Part shown: positions 35,148-43,462 of the stretch, in pieces
Numbering within the stretch: the first letter of the stretch is position 1
Layout of the letters: every line of letters starts with the position of its first letter
Origin: Nocardiopsis composta
Lineage (GTDB): Bacteria > Actinomycetota > Actinomycetes > Streptosporangiales > Streptosporangiaceae
Direction of reading: 5' to 3'
Length of the DNA: 64,000 nucleotides
Assembly: GCF_014200805.1 (NCBI RefSeq)
Contig: NZ_JACHDB010000002.1
Location: 1,116,001 to 1,180,000 of the forward strand
The notes under the pieces: generated by a model
Told to the model about the DNA's origin: nothing
The model's input: the letters and a program-made list of their open reading frames with translations, nothing else
Database searches by the model: none
Program-made: the position numbers and the translations under genes

Positions 35148-35996
35148 ATGTCCACCGGCTCCACCGAGCGCACCGGCCCGCTGCAGACCGTCGACCGGGC
35201 GCTCGACGTCCTGCTCAGCTTCGACGAGTACCGCACCAGCTGGGGCGTCCTCGAACTCGCCGCCGAGTTCGACCTGTCCAAGTCGACCGCGCAGCGCCTG
35301 CTCGCCTCGCTGGCCGGCAAGGGTTTCCTCCGCGCCGACCCCGACACCCGCCGGTACAGCATGGGGCCGGCGATGTGGCGGATGGCCGGGCTGTGGGAGC
35401 GCTCCGGCGGGCTCTCCTCGCTGGCCGAACCGGTCCTGGCCGAGCTGGCCCGGACCAGCGGGCGCACCTCGCTGTTCTGCGTGCCCGACGGCGCGCACGT
35501 CCGCTGCATCGCGGCGGTCGGCGGCAGCGAGGGGCCGCGCCGGTCGCACCCGTTCGTGGACGAGCTCTACCCGGCCCACGCCGGCGCGACCTCCCGCGCC
35601 TACTTCGCCTTCCTGGACCCCGCCGAGCGGCGCGCCCTGCTGTCCGGCCGGCCCTCGGCCCGCTACTCCGACCTCACGCCGTTCGACGAGCGCGAGGTGG
35701 AGGCCCTCTTCGACGAGGCCGTCGAGCAGGGCCACGCCGTCTCCCAGGGGGAGTACGACGCCGCCTCGCGCGCGCTGGCCGTCCCGGTCTTCGGCGGCAA
35801 GCGGCCGGCCGGCTCGCTCACCCTGGTGGAGAACAAGAACTCCGCGCACGGCGACGACCTGATGGACCACCTCGCCGCGCTGCGCGGTTCCGCCGACGAA
35901 CTCACCGGACTGCTGTCCAACCGGCGCCCGGCCCCGCCCACCCGCAACTGGCGGCGCGGGCACCGCACCGCCCCGCGCCGCGTCCCCTCCTCCTGA
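35148..35996 (+). CDS. IclR-family transcriptional regulator
   Basis: A 282-residue IclR protein. The winged helix covers about residues 10-75 (GVLELAAEFDLSKSTAQRLL; GFLRADPDTRRYSMGP). The effector domain follows (GRTSLFCVPDGAHVRCIAAV; YPAHAGATSRAYFAFLDP). ATG 35148 has AGGGTGAG before it; GTG 35139 would add three residues. It is divergent from the OPT operon and upstream of pepE, so it is the natural local regulator of both. Confidence 0.9.
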   Translation: MSTGSTERTGPLQTVDRALDVLLSFDEYRTSWGVLELAAEFDLSKSTAQRLLASLAGKGFLRADPDTRRYSMGPAMWRMAGLWERSGGLSSLAEPVLAELARTSGRTSLFCVPDGAHVRCIAAVGGSEGPRRSHPFVDELYPAHAGATSRAYFAFLDPAERRALLSGRPSARYSDLTPFDEREVEALFDEAVEQGHAVSQGEYDAASRALAVPVFGGKRPAGSLTLVENKNSAHGDDLMDHLAALRGSADELTGLLSNRRPAPPTRNWRRGHRTAPRRVPSS

Positions 35997-36069
35997 GGGG
36001 TTCCTCCCGAGGAAGCGGAACCCCGCGACCACAACCCGACGAGTACAGGCCGACGAACAGAGGGGGACC

Positions 36070-36846
36070 ATGCCCGAGCTGCTGCTCTTCTCCAACTCCA
36101 CCAACCACGGCCGGGGCTACCTCGACCACGGCTGGGACGACGTCGAGGCCTTCCTCGGCGGCCGGGACCGCGTCGCCTTCGTGCCGTTCGCCGGCGGCGA
36201 CCACGCCGCCTACACCGCGCGGGTGGCCGAGGCCTTCGCCGCCCGGGGGATCACGGTGACCGGGGTCCCCGCCGACGAGCGGGCCGGCGGCGTCCTGGAC
36301 GGGGCGCAGGCGGTGTTCGTGGGCGGCGGCAACACCTTCCGCCTCGTCGCGGCCCTCCAGCGCACCGGCCTCATGGACGGCCTGCGCCGGCGGGTGCTGG
36401 ACGGCCTGCCCTACATGGGCGCCAGCGCGGGCACCAACATCACCGCGCCCACCCTGCGCACCACCAACGACATGCCCATCGTCGAACCGCCCTCGTTCGC
36501 CGCGCTCGGGTTCCTGCCGTTCCAGATCAACCCGCACTACCTGGACGCCGACCCCCGCTCGACGCACAACGGCGAGACCCGCGAGACCCGCCTCACCGAG
36601 TTCCTGGAGGCCAACGACGTCGACGTGCTCGGCCTCCGCGAGGGGACCCACCTGCGGGTGGAAGGCGCCGGGGCGGCCGTCGACCGGGCCGTCATCGGCG
36701 GAACCGCGGTCCACCCCCGGGCCCCGGGCCCGGCCCTGCTCTTCCGCCGCGGCACGCCCCCGGCCGAGGTCTCCGGTGATGTGACCGGCCTGTTCGACCG
36801 CACCCCGCACTTCGACCGCCCGGCCTCCGAGCCCACCCCGTCCTGA
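36070..36846 (+). CDS. pepE: Dipeptidase E (peptidase S51)
   Basis: A 258-residue S51 serine peptidase. The nucleophile is in MGASAGTNIT (about residue 119). VGGGNTFRL, QINPHYLDAD and LREGTHLRV are typical PepE blocks, close to the E. coli/Salmonella enzyme, which cleaves N-terminal Asp dipeptides. The protein lacks a signal peptide, so it is cytosolic. Its position beside IclR and opposite an OPT importer suggests it hydrolyses imported Asp-containing peptides; this is inference. Confidence 0.9.
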   Translation: MPELLLFSNSTNHGRGYLDHGWDDVEAFLGGRDRVAFVPFAGGDHAAYTARVAEAFAARGITVTGVPADERAGGVLDGAQAVFVGGGNTFRLVAALQRTGLMDGLRRRVLDGLPYMGASAGTNITAPTLRTTNDMPIVEPPSFAALGFLPFQINPHYLDADPRSTHNGETRETRLTEFLEANDVDVLGLREGTHLRVEGAGAAVDRAVIGGTAVHPRAPGPALLFRRGTPPAEVSGDVTGLFDRTPHFDRPASEPTPS

Positions 36847-36925
36847 GCCGCCCGGAAGAGCGCGTCGACGGGCGCCGACGGGGGGTCGGCCGGCCCGCTT
36901 CGGAAGGCGCCCCTACGTTGAGGCC

Positions 36926-37525
36926 ATGACCAAATACGCGTGGATGTACCGCCTCGGCTTCACCCCCTGGGAGCGCTACGGCACCGGGGTCGGGGAGCAG
37001 CTCGGCGCCCTGCTCGACCGCGAGGCGGAAGAGCGCCCGTCCGGCCCCGGGCGGGCGCTGGACATCGGCTGCGGGCGCGGGCAGTTCACCCCCGAACTGG
37101 CCCGGCGCGGCTGGGAGGCGACCGGCGTCGACATCGTCCCGGAGGCGATCGAGGCCGCCCGGCGCAAGGGGCCGGCGGAGATCACCTACACCGTGGGCGA
37201 CGTGACCGATCTCGAAGCGGCCGGCCTGGGCGCCTTCGACCTCTTCCTGGACATCGGCTGCTTCCAGGGCCTCGACGCGGAGCAGCGGTCCGCGGAGGGG
37301 CGGGGCGTGACGGCGCTCGCCGCGCCGGGGGCCGCCCTGCTGATGCTCGCCTTCGGGGCGTCGAAGTACCGGCGACTCGTCGAGGGCGTCTCACGGGCCG
37401 AGGTCGAGGCCGCGTTCCCGGGCTGGGATCTGCTCGCGGTCGAGGACGCGGAGACCGCCGGCCTGGGCTGGCCGATGAACCGGACCTTCCCGAAGTGGTA
37501 CCGGTTCCGCCGCACCGCCGGCTGA
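36926..37525 (+). CDS. Class I SAM-dependent methyltransferase
   Basis: A 199-residue methyltransferase. Motif I is ALDIGCGRGQFTPELARRGW, followed by GVDIVPEAIEAAR and a motif IV-like FDLFLDIGCFQGL. C-terminal NRTFPKWYRFRR is basic. The short length suggests a small-molecule methylase. It has its own promoter-like upstream gap of 79 bases. Substrate unknown. Confidence 0.85.
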   Translation: MTKYAWMYRLGFTPWERYGTGVGEQLGALLDREAEERPSGPGRALDIGCGRGQFTPELARRGWEATGVDIVPEAIEAARRKGPAEITYTVGDVTDLEAAGLGAFDLFLDIGCFQGLDAEQRSAEGRGVTALAAPGAALLMLAFGASKYRRLVEGVSRAEVEAAFPGWDLLAVEDAETAGLGWPMNRTFPKWYRFRRTAG

Positions 37526-37828
37526 CCCGGGCCGGCACCCGCCGGTCCCGGACCCGCCCGGCCGGGGGACCCCGGGACGCTCCTCTGGAACGCCGCCCCG
37601 CCGGCTTCGGAGCCGGGCGGCGCCCGCCGGGCTCCCCGGTCCGGTGGACGTCATCGCCGGCTCTCCCCGGGGGCGGCCTGCGCCCGGGCGGCGGCCCGGC
37701 CGGTGCGTGCCGCGGTGGTGGCGGGCGTCCCGCGGCCGTGGGGATGAAGCGGACGCCGGCGAGGCCGCCGGTGGTCCCCCGCAGATCGCGGCCGCGGCCG
37801 CCGGCGCCCACCGGCCACGGCGGGCGGG
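37526..37828. other. Intergenic gap with a probable terminator
   Basis: About 300 bases between convergent genes. CGCCGCCC (37591-37598) and GGGCGGCG (37615-37622) with an inner GGC/GCC pair form the only clear hairpin. No gene is supported. Confidence 0.5.
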
Positions 37829-38956
37829 TCATGCCTGGGTGAGGCCGTCGAGGAACCCGCCGGTCAGGCGTAGGCCGGTGCGCAGGGTCGAGGTGTCGTC
37901 GGCGAAGCCGATGCGCACGGTGTGCTCGATGCCGAACGCGGCACCGGGGGTGAACATGACGCCGGTCTCTTGCAGCAGGCGGGTGCAGAGCTCGTAGGAG
38001 CCGATCGGGGCGCGGTAGCGCAGGAGCGCGGTGGTGCCCGAGGCCGGCCTGACGTAGTCGACGTCGTCGCGGCCGGCGACCCACTCGTCCAGCACCGCCA
38101 GGTTGGTGCGGGTGATCCGGTGGGAGCGGGCCAGGATCGCGTCCCTGTTCTCCAGTGCGACGCAGGCCAGCAGGTCGTCGATGCGCCCGACGCTGATCGT
38201 GGTGTAGTCCCGGTGGGCGGCGGCGGTCTTCAGCAGGTCGGGCGGGCCGACGATCCAGCCCAGCCGCAGCCCGGCGAGGGAGAAGGGCTTGGACATGCTG
38301 CCGGTGGAGACGCCGCGTTCGTACAGGTCGGCGATGGAGGCGGTGAACCCGTCGCCGTGCTGGTCGACGCCGCGGTAGACCTCGTCGCATAGCACCCACG
38401 CCCCGGCCCGGCCGGCGATCTCGGCGATGCGGGCCAGTCCGGCCTCGCCGATGAGGGCGCCGGTGGGGTTGTTGGGGTTGTTGACGGCGATGAGCCTGGT
38501 TCCGGGGGTGACCAGGCGGTCGAGCTCGTCCAGGTCGGGCAGCCACCCGTGCTCTTCGCGCAGGGGCAGGCGGTCGACGCGGGCGCCGTAGCTCTCCGGG
38601 ATGGAGTAGTGCTGCTGGTAGGTGGGGACCACGGCCACGACGTGGTCGCCGGGCTCGACGAGGGCGCTGTGCACCAGGGCGTTGGCGCCGATCGCCCCGT
38701 GGGTGACCAGGACGCTGTCCGGCCCCTGGTCCGCGTACAGGCCGGCGATGAGCCGGCGCAGGCGCGGGCTGCCCGGGATCGGTCCGTAGGTGAGCGCGGT
38801 GGCCTCCAGCTCGGCCAGCACCTGCTCGCGCCGGCCGGACAGCTCCAGCAGCTCGCCGGCGGTGAGCGAGCGGACGCAGGTCTCGGCCAGGTTGTAGCGG
38901 CAGGTCTCCTCGTGCTCGTTCATCCACTGCTCGACCTCGAACTCGCGGATCTTCAC
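37829..38956 (-). CDS. PLP-dependent aminotransferase, class I/II
   Basis: A 375-residue fold-type I aminotransferase. Landmarks: YGPIPGSPRLRRLIAG, VNNPNNPTG (carboxylate/PLP region), WVLCDEVYRG (PLP Asp and Tyr), and the Schiff-base Lys in STGSMSKPFSLAGLRLGW. The GTG at 38956 follows AAGGAGGGG and overlaps the stop of a 44-residue ORF (GTGA). A perfect 16-bp palindrome lies upstream, shared with the divergent XRE-cupin regulator. Substrate unknown. Confidence 0.9.
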   Translation of the reverse strand: MKIREFEVEQWMNEHEETCRYNLAETCVRSLTAGELLELSGRREQVLAELEATALTYGPIPGSPRLRRLIAGLYADQGPDSVLVTHGAIGANALVHSALVEPGDHVVAVVPTYQQHYSIPESYGARVDRLPLREEHGWLPDLDELDRLVTPGTRLIAVNNPNNPTGALIGEAGLARIAEIAGRAGAWVLCDEVYRGVDQHGDGFTASIADLYERGVSTGSMSKPFSLAGLRLGWIVGPPDLLKTAAAHRDYTTISVGRIDDLLACVALENRDAILARSHRITRTNLAVLDEWVAGRDDVDYVRPASGTTALLRYRAPIGSYELCTRLLQETGVMFTPGAAFGIEHTVRIGFADDTSTLRTGLRLTGGFLDGLTQA

Positions 38957-39087
38957 CGGGACCCCTCCTTCTCCGTCTCGTCGTTCCGGTAGGCGGCCCG
39001 GGCGGCGGCCGCGTCCTCGATGCCCGGTCCCACCGACCGGAGGTACACCGCCTGCTCGCAGACCTGGGGAGAGGTGGCGACTCGCAT
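38953..39087 (-). CDS. 44-residue ORF translationally coupled to the aminotransferase
   Basis: The peptide starts MRVATSPQVCEQAVYLRSVG and continues PGIEDAAAARAAYRNDETEKEGSR. It begins only three bases from the palindromic operator and ends in a GTGA overlap with the aminotransferase, which makes translation likely. It contains one Cys and no membrane segment. The aminotransferase ribosome site lies in its last codons. I do not recognise a family; it may be a small partner protein or a coupling leader. Confidence 0.55.
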   Translation of the reverse strand: MRVATSPQVCEQAVYLRSVGPGIEDAAAARAAYRNDETEKEGSR

Positions 39088-39090
39088 GGC

Positions 39091-39106
39091 GGGCAATATA
39101 TTGCCC
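39091..39106. promoter_or_regulatory. Perfect 16-bp operator palindrome
   Basis: GGGCAATATATTGCCC is a perfect palindrome in the divergent gap between the aminotransferase unit and the XRE-cupin regulator, which most likely binds it. Confidence 0.8.
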
Positions 39107-39149
39107 ATTGGTCGCTCCGGCAAGTCTCCTGTGCACTATGCTGCTCATC

Positions 39150-39722
39150 GTGAGTGGTCGCGACGACGCAGGCAGCACGGCACCGCAGTTCGTCACCCGC
39201 ATCGGCGGGCGCATCCGAGCGCTGCGCAAGCAGCGCGGCTGGAGCGTGCAGCGGCTCGCCGAGGCCGGCACGGTGAGCCGCCGGATGCTCACCCAGATCG
39301 AACTGGGGCAGGCCAACCCGAGCCTGGCCACCGTCGACCGCGTCGCGCGCGCCCTCGACACCGACTTCGCCGCCCTGGCCCTTCCTTCCGCCGAGGCGGA
39401 GGGCGGCGGCGCCGAGGGGGCGCTCGTGTGGCAGGCCCCGGACGGCAGCCACGCCCTCCTGCTGGGCGCGACCGAGGAGCCGCGGGCCGAGCTGTGGCGC
39501 TGGACCCTGGCCCCCGCGGGCCGCTACGACGCCGAGCCGGACCGGCCCGGCGCGCAGGAGATCCACCACGTCCTCTCCGGGCGCCTGACCCTCGCCGTGG
39601 AGACCGGGGCCCGGGTCCTGGGGCCCGGGCAGAGCGCGGTCATCGCCAGCGACCAGCGGTACGCCTACCTCAACGAAGAGGCCGAAACGGCCGTGTTCAT
39701 GCGGGTCGTCACCGGCGCCTGA
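39150..39722 (+). CDS. XRE-family regulator with C-terminal cupin
   Basis: About 190 residues. An XRE helix-turn-helix spans about residues 15-70 (IRALRKQRGWSVQRLAEAGT; RRMLTQIELGQANPSLATVD). A short cupin follows (AQEIHHVLSGRLTLAVETGA). TATGCT at 39137-39142 is a -10 about seven bases before GTG 39150, favouring a leaderless start there; ATG 39138 is the alternative. Regulators of this type commonly control adjacent metabolic genes, here the divergent 44-residue ORF and aminotransferase. Confidence 0.85.
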   Translation: MSGRDDAGSTAPQFVTRIGGRIRALRKQRGWSVQRLAEAGTVSRRMLTQIELGQANPSLATVDRVARALDTDFAALALPSAEAEGGGAEGALVWQAPDGSHALLLGATEEPRAELWRWTLAPAGRYDAEPDRPGAQEIHHVLSGRLTLAVETGARVLGPGQSAVIASDQRYAYLNEEAETAVFMRVVTGA

Positions 39723-39829
39723 CCCCGGCCGCGCCGGCCCTGGAGAACCCGGCCCGGGTAAGGGCGGCCCGGCGCCGCCCGCCCCTCACCCGGGGGTGTT
39801 CCGAAGTCGCACCCGGCCGGCCCTCCGGG

Positions 39830-40345
39830 TCAGAAGAAGTGGATGAAGGCGTCGACGCTGCTGGCGGAGACCGTGCGCTTGGTGTAGGCGCGCGGCTTGG
39901 ACTTGTTGTACTCCTCGACCACGATCTTCGAGCCGTCCACCTTCGCCACGTAGGCGACGTGCCCGTAGGCGCCGCTGTTCCAGACGGCGATGTCGCCGAC
40001 CTTGGGTTTGCCGTCGACCTTCATTCCCGCTTTCTTGGCGGCGTCGTCCCAGTCCTTGGCGTTGCCCCAGGAGACGCCTTTGTAGGTGTTGGTGAACTTG
40101 ACGCCGAGCCGGTCATTGATCCGCCAGGCGGCGAAGGACGTGCACTGGCCCGTCCAGAAATTCCAGGGATCGCGCACGTCGGGGCGGCTCTTGTAGGGGT
40201 AGTCGTCCTTGATCGCGCGTTTGCAGGGTTTGTCGCAGGCCGCGGCCTGCGTGGCCTCGGCGGGCCCGGGAGCGGCGGCGGATGCCGAGGGGGAGAACAG
40301 GAGGCCGGCCGTTAGGGTGACGGCCGTGATGATGGCCCAGCGCAT
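39830..40345 (-). CDS. Secreted CHAP-domain protein
   Basis: A 171-residue protein with a signal peptide (residues 1 to about 31, ending SASAAA). The CHAP cysteine-histidine amidohydrolase/peptidase domain has nucleophile Cys in GQCTSFAAWRI, His in GAYGHVAYVAKV and the third residue in VVEEYN. Two more cysteines near the mature N-terminus (ACDKPCKRA) may form a disulfide. CHAP proteins cleave peptidoglycan cross-bridges or stem peptides; a catalytic domain alone suggests a small secreted endopeptidase. ATG 40345 follows AAGGAG. Confidence 0.87.
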   Translation of the reverse strand: MRWAIITAVTLTAGLLFSPSASAAAPGPAEATQAAACDKPCKRAIKDDYPYKSRPDVRDPWNFWTGQCTSFAAWRINDRLGVKFTNTYKGVSWGNAKDWDDAAKKAGMKVDGKPKVGDIAVWNSGAYGHVAYVAKVDGSKIVVEEYNKSKPRAYTKRTVSASSVDAFIHFF

Positions 40346-40570
40346 ATGCGGGACTCCTTCGAGGGGCATGCGGAAACCGGGTCGAAATGACCGGAAGAAC
40401 AAGATCATTCCACGCCGAATCGCGTGCTTCGTCCCGAGAGGCGCGCAACGATCGCCGGGCCCCGGAAAGCCACCGAGATCAGAGGGAACGCGCCTGGGCG
40501 GTTCCGGGGCAAGGAACGGGAATGGTTCAAAACAAGAGGTTGCTCGGTGTATCGTGCCAGTTCAGCGAGT

Positions 40571-40843
40571 CTGCTCCCCGCGCACGCGGGGATGGTCCCC
40601 CGCGCGCCCGGCACCGCGCGGCGTGCGCCCGCTGCTCCCCGCGCACGCGGGGATGGTCCCGTCTTCATGACCGCCCGGGTCTCCAGCCACTTCTGCTCCC
40701 CGCGCACGCGGGGATGGTCCCGGCTCCAGGTCCTGCACTTTGGCGTACAGCCACTGCTCCCCGCGCACGCGGGGATGGTCCCGCGGACTCCACCGGCACG
40801 ATGACGTCACTGCGCTGCTCCCCGCGCACGCGGGGATGGCCCC
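40571..40843 (+). CRISPR. Type I-E-like CRISPR array, 5 repeats and 4 spacers
   Basis: Five 29-bp repeats start at 40571, 40632, 40693, 40754 and 40815. Each begins CTGCTCCCCGCGCACGCGGG and ends GATGGTCCC; the fifth has GATGGCCCC (one change), marking the leader-distal end. All four spacers are exactly 32 bp (40600-40631, 40661-40692, 40722-40753, 40783-40814). The AT-richer stretch at about 40510-40570 is the probable leader, so transcription runs rightward. Repeat length, the CGCGCACGCG stem and 32-bp spacers are type I-E traits. No cas gene is present in the window. Confidence 0.96.
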
Positions 40844-41014
40844 ACCGAGTACACCCCCGGCAACGTCACTACCGACCGGCCGGTGAGGGGCGCCGGGCAG
40901 GGGAGGGCGGGTTCTCTCGCTGGAGCCGAGGAAAGGAAGGCATCCCCGCCCTCTGGCGACCGGGGGAGCCCGGTGCCGCCGGCCGGACCGTTCACGGCTC
41001 CCTCGGGGGCGGCC

Positions 41015-42040
41015 TCACCCGGCGCGGGCGATGGCGATGGTCGCGCCCAGGCGGTGGCCGGCCTCGTAGAACATGTACTCGGTGCCGCCGTCGGAGCCGT
41101 AGGAGGGGGCCGCGGACCGTCCGGAGTCCGGGGGGTCCGGCATCGGGGTGTGGACCGTGCCCAGGTGGTCGCGGCGGGAGAAGTCCGGTCCGACCTCGGT
41201 GGCCCGGATGTCCCCGCGGTCGGTGTGGTAGACGACGAGGGTGCGGCCGTCCCGGGCCACCAGGTGCGGGCCGGACAGGTCGGATGCGCCCACGTCGGAG
41301 TGGCGGATCAGCGGTTCGGGGGCGAAGTCGAAGGCGATGCCGTCCGCGGACCACCCCCACCCGATGGAGCGGTGGCCGTCCTCGCCGTTGCGCATGAACA
41401 CCATGACGTAGCGCGCCCCTCGGTCCGGCAGCCGGTGCTCGAAGACCCGCGCGTAGGAGGTCTCGGTGGTGCCCGGCACCATCGAGGTGCTCAGGACGAC
41501 GCCCTGGTAGGCGAAGTCCACCCCGTCCGCGGAGCGCGCCAGGCGGGTGGTGGTGTTCTCGCCGTGGAAGTACAGCCACATCTCGCGGTGCTCGGCGTTC
41601 CACAGCACGTGCGGCGAGGACACGTGGCTCACCGAGTAGTGCGGGGACCACTCCCGGGACACGATCGGGTTGCCCGGGTGCTCGGTGAACGGCCCCTCCG
41701 GGCTGTCGGCGTAGGCCAGGCAGATGCCGCCCGGTGCGTCGTGCGGCGCGTAGTAGAGCAGGAAGCGGCCCGGGGCGTCCGGCAGGCGGCCCGCCGTCCC
41801 CCGCAGGCAGGGGAAGATCAGCTCCCCCGTCGGGTTGTAGGCCAGGGACGAGGTGTCCAGGGCCTCGCGGACGAACCGGTACGTCGGCAGCGGTGCGGCG
41901 GCCCGGCCCGCCGTCCCGGCGGAGGCCGGCGCGGGCGCCGATGCCAGCAGGGCGCCGGCCAGCACGGTGCCGGTGCCCAGCAGCGCGGTCCTGCGGTCGA
42001 TGCCGGGCGCGGCGGGGCGCCCGGGGTGTGCGTCGGCCAT
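41015..42040 (-). CDS. Tat-exported five-bladed beta-propeller protein (GH43/GH32-like)
   Basis: A 341-residue protein with a Tat-type signal (DRRTALLGTG followed by a hydrophobic stretch and APASAG). The mature part has repeated WS-type blades: FLLYYAPHDAPGGICLAYAD, SSPHVLWNAEHREMWLYFHG, SYARVFEHRLPDRGARYVMV and GTEYMFYEAGHRLGATIAIA. This resembles the glycoside hydrolase 43/32 propeller fold, though a full catalytic set is not confirmed. Divergent from a LacI gene with matching palindromes. ATG 42040 follows AAAGGAAG. Confidence 0.8.
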   Translation of the reverse strand: MADAHPGRPAAPGIDRRTALLGTGTVLAGALLASAPAPASAGTAGRAAAPLPTYRFVREALDTSSLAYNPTGELIFPCLRGTAGRLPDAPGRFLLYYAPHDAPGGICLAYADSPEGPFTEHPGNPIVSREWSPHYSVSHVSSPHVLWNAEHREMWLYFHGENTTTRLARSADGVDFAYQGVVLSTSMVPGTTETSYARVFEHRLPDRGARYVMVFMRNGEDGHRSIGWGWSADGIAFDFAPEPLIRHSDVGASDLSGPHLVARDGRTLVVYHTDRGDIRATEVGPDFSRRDHLGTVHTPMPDPPDSGRSAAPSYGSDGGTEYMFYEAGHRLGATIAIARAG

Positions 42041-42119
42041 GGCGGCTTCCTTTCGGGGGCGGAGGCGGACCGATGACCCCTCCGAGACTCGACCTGCGCC
42101 GGCGCTCTGGTCAAGGTTC

Positions 42120-42224
42120 TAATACGTATTAACGAAACTTTCCGGCCATCGGCCGGAAATCCGCCCGGAACTCCTTGACGAATCGCGGAGACCTGGCTCA
42201 CAGTCATGGGCTAATGCGCATTAG
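42120..42224. promoter_or_regulatory. Two LacI-type operators
   Basis: TAATACGTATTA (42120-42131) and CTAATGCGCATTAG (42211-42224) are perfect palindromes sharing the pattern TAATNCGNATTA. The first lies toward the secreted propeller gene, the second 24 bases before the LacI GTG, so one repressor can control both directions. Confidence 0.85.
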
Positions 42225-42248
42225 AACGCGATTTCCGAGGAGGAAGCG

Positions 42249-43328
42249 GTGGACGACGTACGGCGGCAGACGGGCGGAAGGGGGCGGCGCCGGCCCCGCC
42301 AGTCCGACATCGCGCGGGTCGCGGGCGTCTCCCAGACCACCGTCTCGCTGGTGCTGCGCGGGACGGACGTCGGCATGTCCCTGGCCCGGGAGACCCGGCA
42401 GCGGGTCCTCGACGCGGCCGAGAGGCTGGGGTACGTGCCCGACCCGGTCGCCACCCGCCTGGCCTCGGCCGGCAACGCGATGCTCGGGCTGTACACCTTC
42501 AGCGCCACCTTCCCCACCGACGTGGCCCACTCCTACTACCCGATCCTGGTGGGGGTGGAGGAGGAGGCCGCCGCGCAGGGGCAGGACCTCATCCTGTTCA
42601 CCGGCTCGTCGCGGACCGGGGCCGGGGCGGGGGACCCCGCCTCCGTGCGGCGGGTGCGCGCGGCCGACGGATGCCTCTTCTTCGGCCGCCACGTACCGGA
42701 GGAACCGGTGCGGCGCCTGCTGGAGGACGGCTTCCCCCTCGTCTACATCGGGCGCAGGAACGAGCCGGGCATCCCCTACGTCGGCGCCGACTACGTGTCG
42801 GCCTCGGCCGACGTGCTGGCCCGGCTCGCCGCCGCCGGGCACGAGAACATCCGCTACCTGCGCGAGGAGGACGAGGCGCCGTCCTCCGGCGACCGGGAGG
42901 AGGGGGTGCTGCGCGGCGCCCGCGCCTCCGGGGCCGGCACCGCGGGACTGGTGGTGCGCACCGACGGCACCGACCTCGACGCGCTCCTGGCCGCCTGGCT
43001 CGCCGAGGGCGTCACCGCGGTCGTCGTCGAGCAGACCGACACCGGGGCGGCCCTGGCCGGGCTGGGCGCGGCCATCGAACGGGCCGGCCTGAGCTGCCCG
43101 CGAGACCTGTCCCTGGCGGTGCTCGGGGCGCCCGTCGGAGCCCGCGGCCGCGCCCCCGGCGGGGGAGCGGTGTTCAGCGGCTTCGACGTGCCGATGCGGG
43201 AGATGGGGCGCGCCGCCGTCCGGCTCCTGCTGCAGCTGATCGAGGGGGCCGACGGGATCGAGACGCGGCGCCTGCTGCCCTGCGAACCGGTCGGGGGCGG
43301 CACCGTCGCGGCCCCGCGCCGCGGCTGA
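42249..43328 (+). CDS. LacI-family transcriptional regulator
   Basis: A 359-residue LacI protein. The helix-turn-helix is at about residues 18-45 (RQSDIARVAGVSQTTVSLVL), with hinge YVPDPVATRLASAGN. The sensor domain runs from GLYTFSATFPTDVAHSYYPI onward. GTG 42249 follows GAGGAGGAAG. It precedes the FAD oxidoreductase operon and probably represses both that operon and the secreted propeller gene. Confidence 0.92.
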   Translation: MDDVRRQTGGRGRRRPRQSDIARVAGVSQTTVSLVLRGTDVGMSLARETRQRVLDAAERLGYVPDPVATRLASAGNAMLGLYTFSATFPTDVAHSYYPILVGVEEEAAAQGQDLILFTGSSRTGAGAGDPASVRRVRAADGCLFFGRHVPEEPVRRLLEDGFPLVYIGRRNEPGIPYVGADYVSASADVLARLAAAGHENIRYLREEDEAPSSGDREEGVLRGARASGAGTAGLVVRTDGTDLDALLAAWLAEGVTAVVVEQTDTGAALAGLGAAIERAGLSCPRDLSLAVLGAPVGARGRAPGGGAVFSGFDVPMREMGRAAVRLLLQLIEGADGIETRRLLPCEPVGGGTVAAPRRG

Positions 43329-43462
43329 ACCCGCGCGGGGCGCACCCCGCGCCCCGGACACGCCTGGAGACCCGACCGTGCGGCCGCCGCGGCGCCCGCA
43401 CGGCGCAACCGGAAAGGAGAGGGCACCGCACCCGGAGGACGGGGCCGTGCCCGACCGACCAC

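Noticed and set aside
40405-40995. Short open frames across the CRISPR array containing repeated PSPRARG or HPRVRGEQ words
   Set aside because: They are translations of the CRISPR repeat and not proteins.
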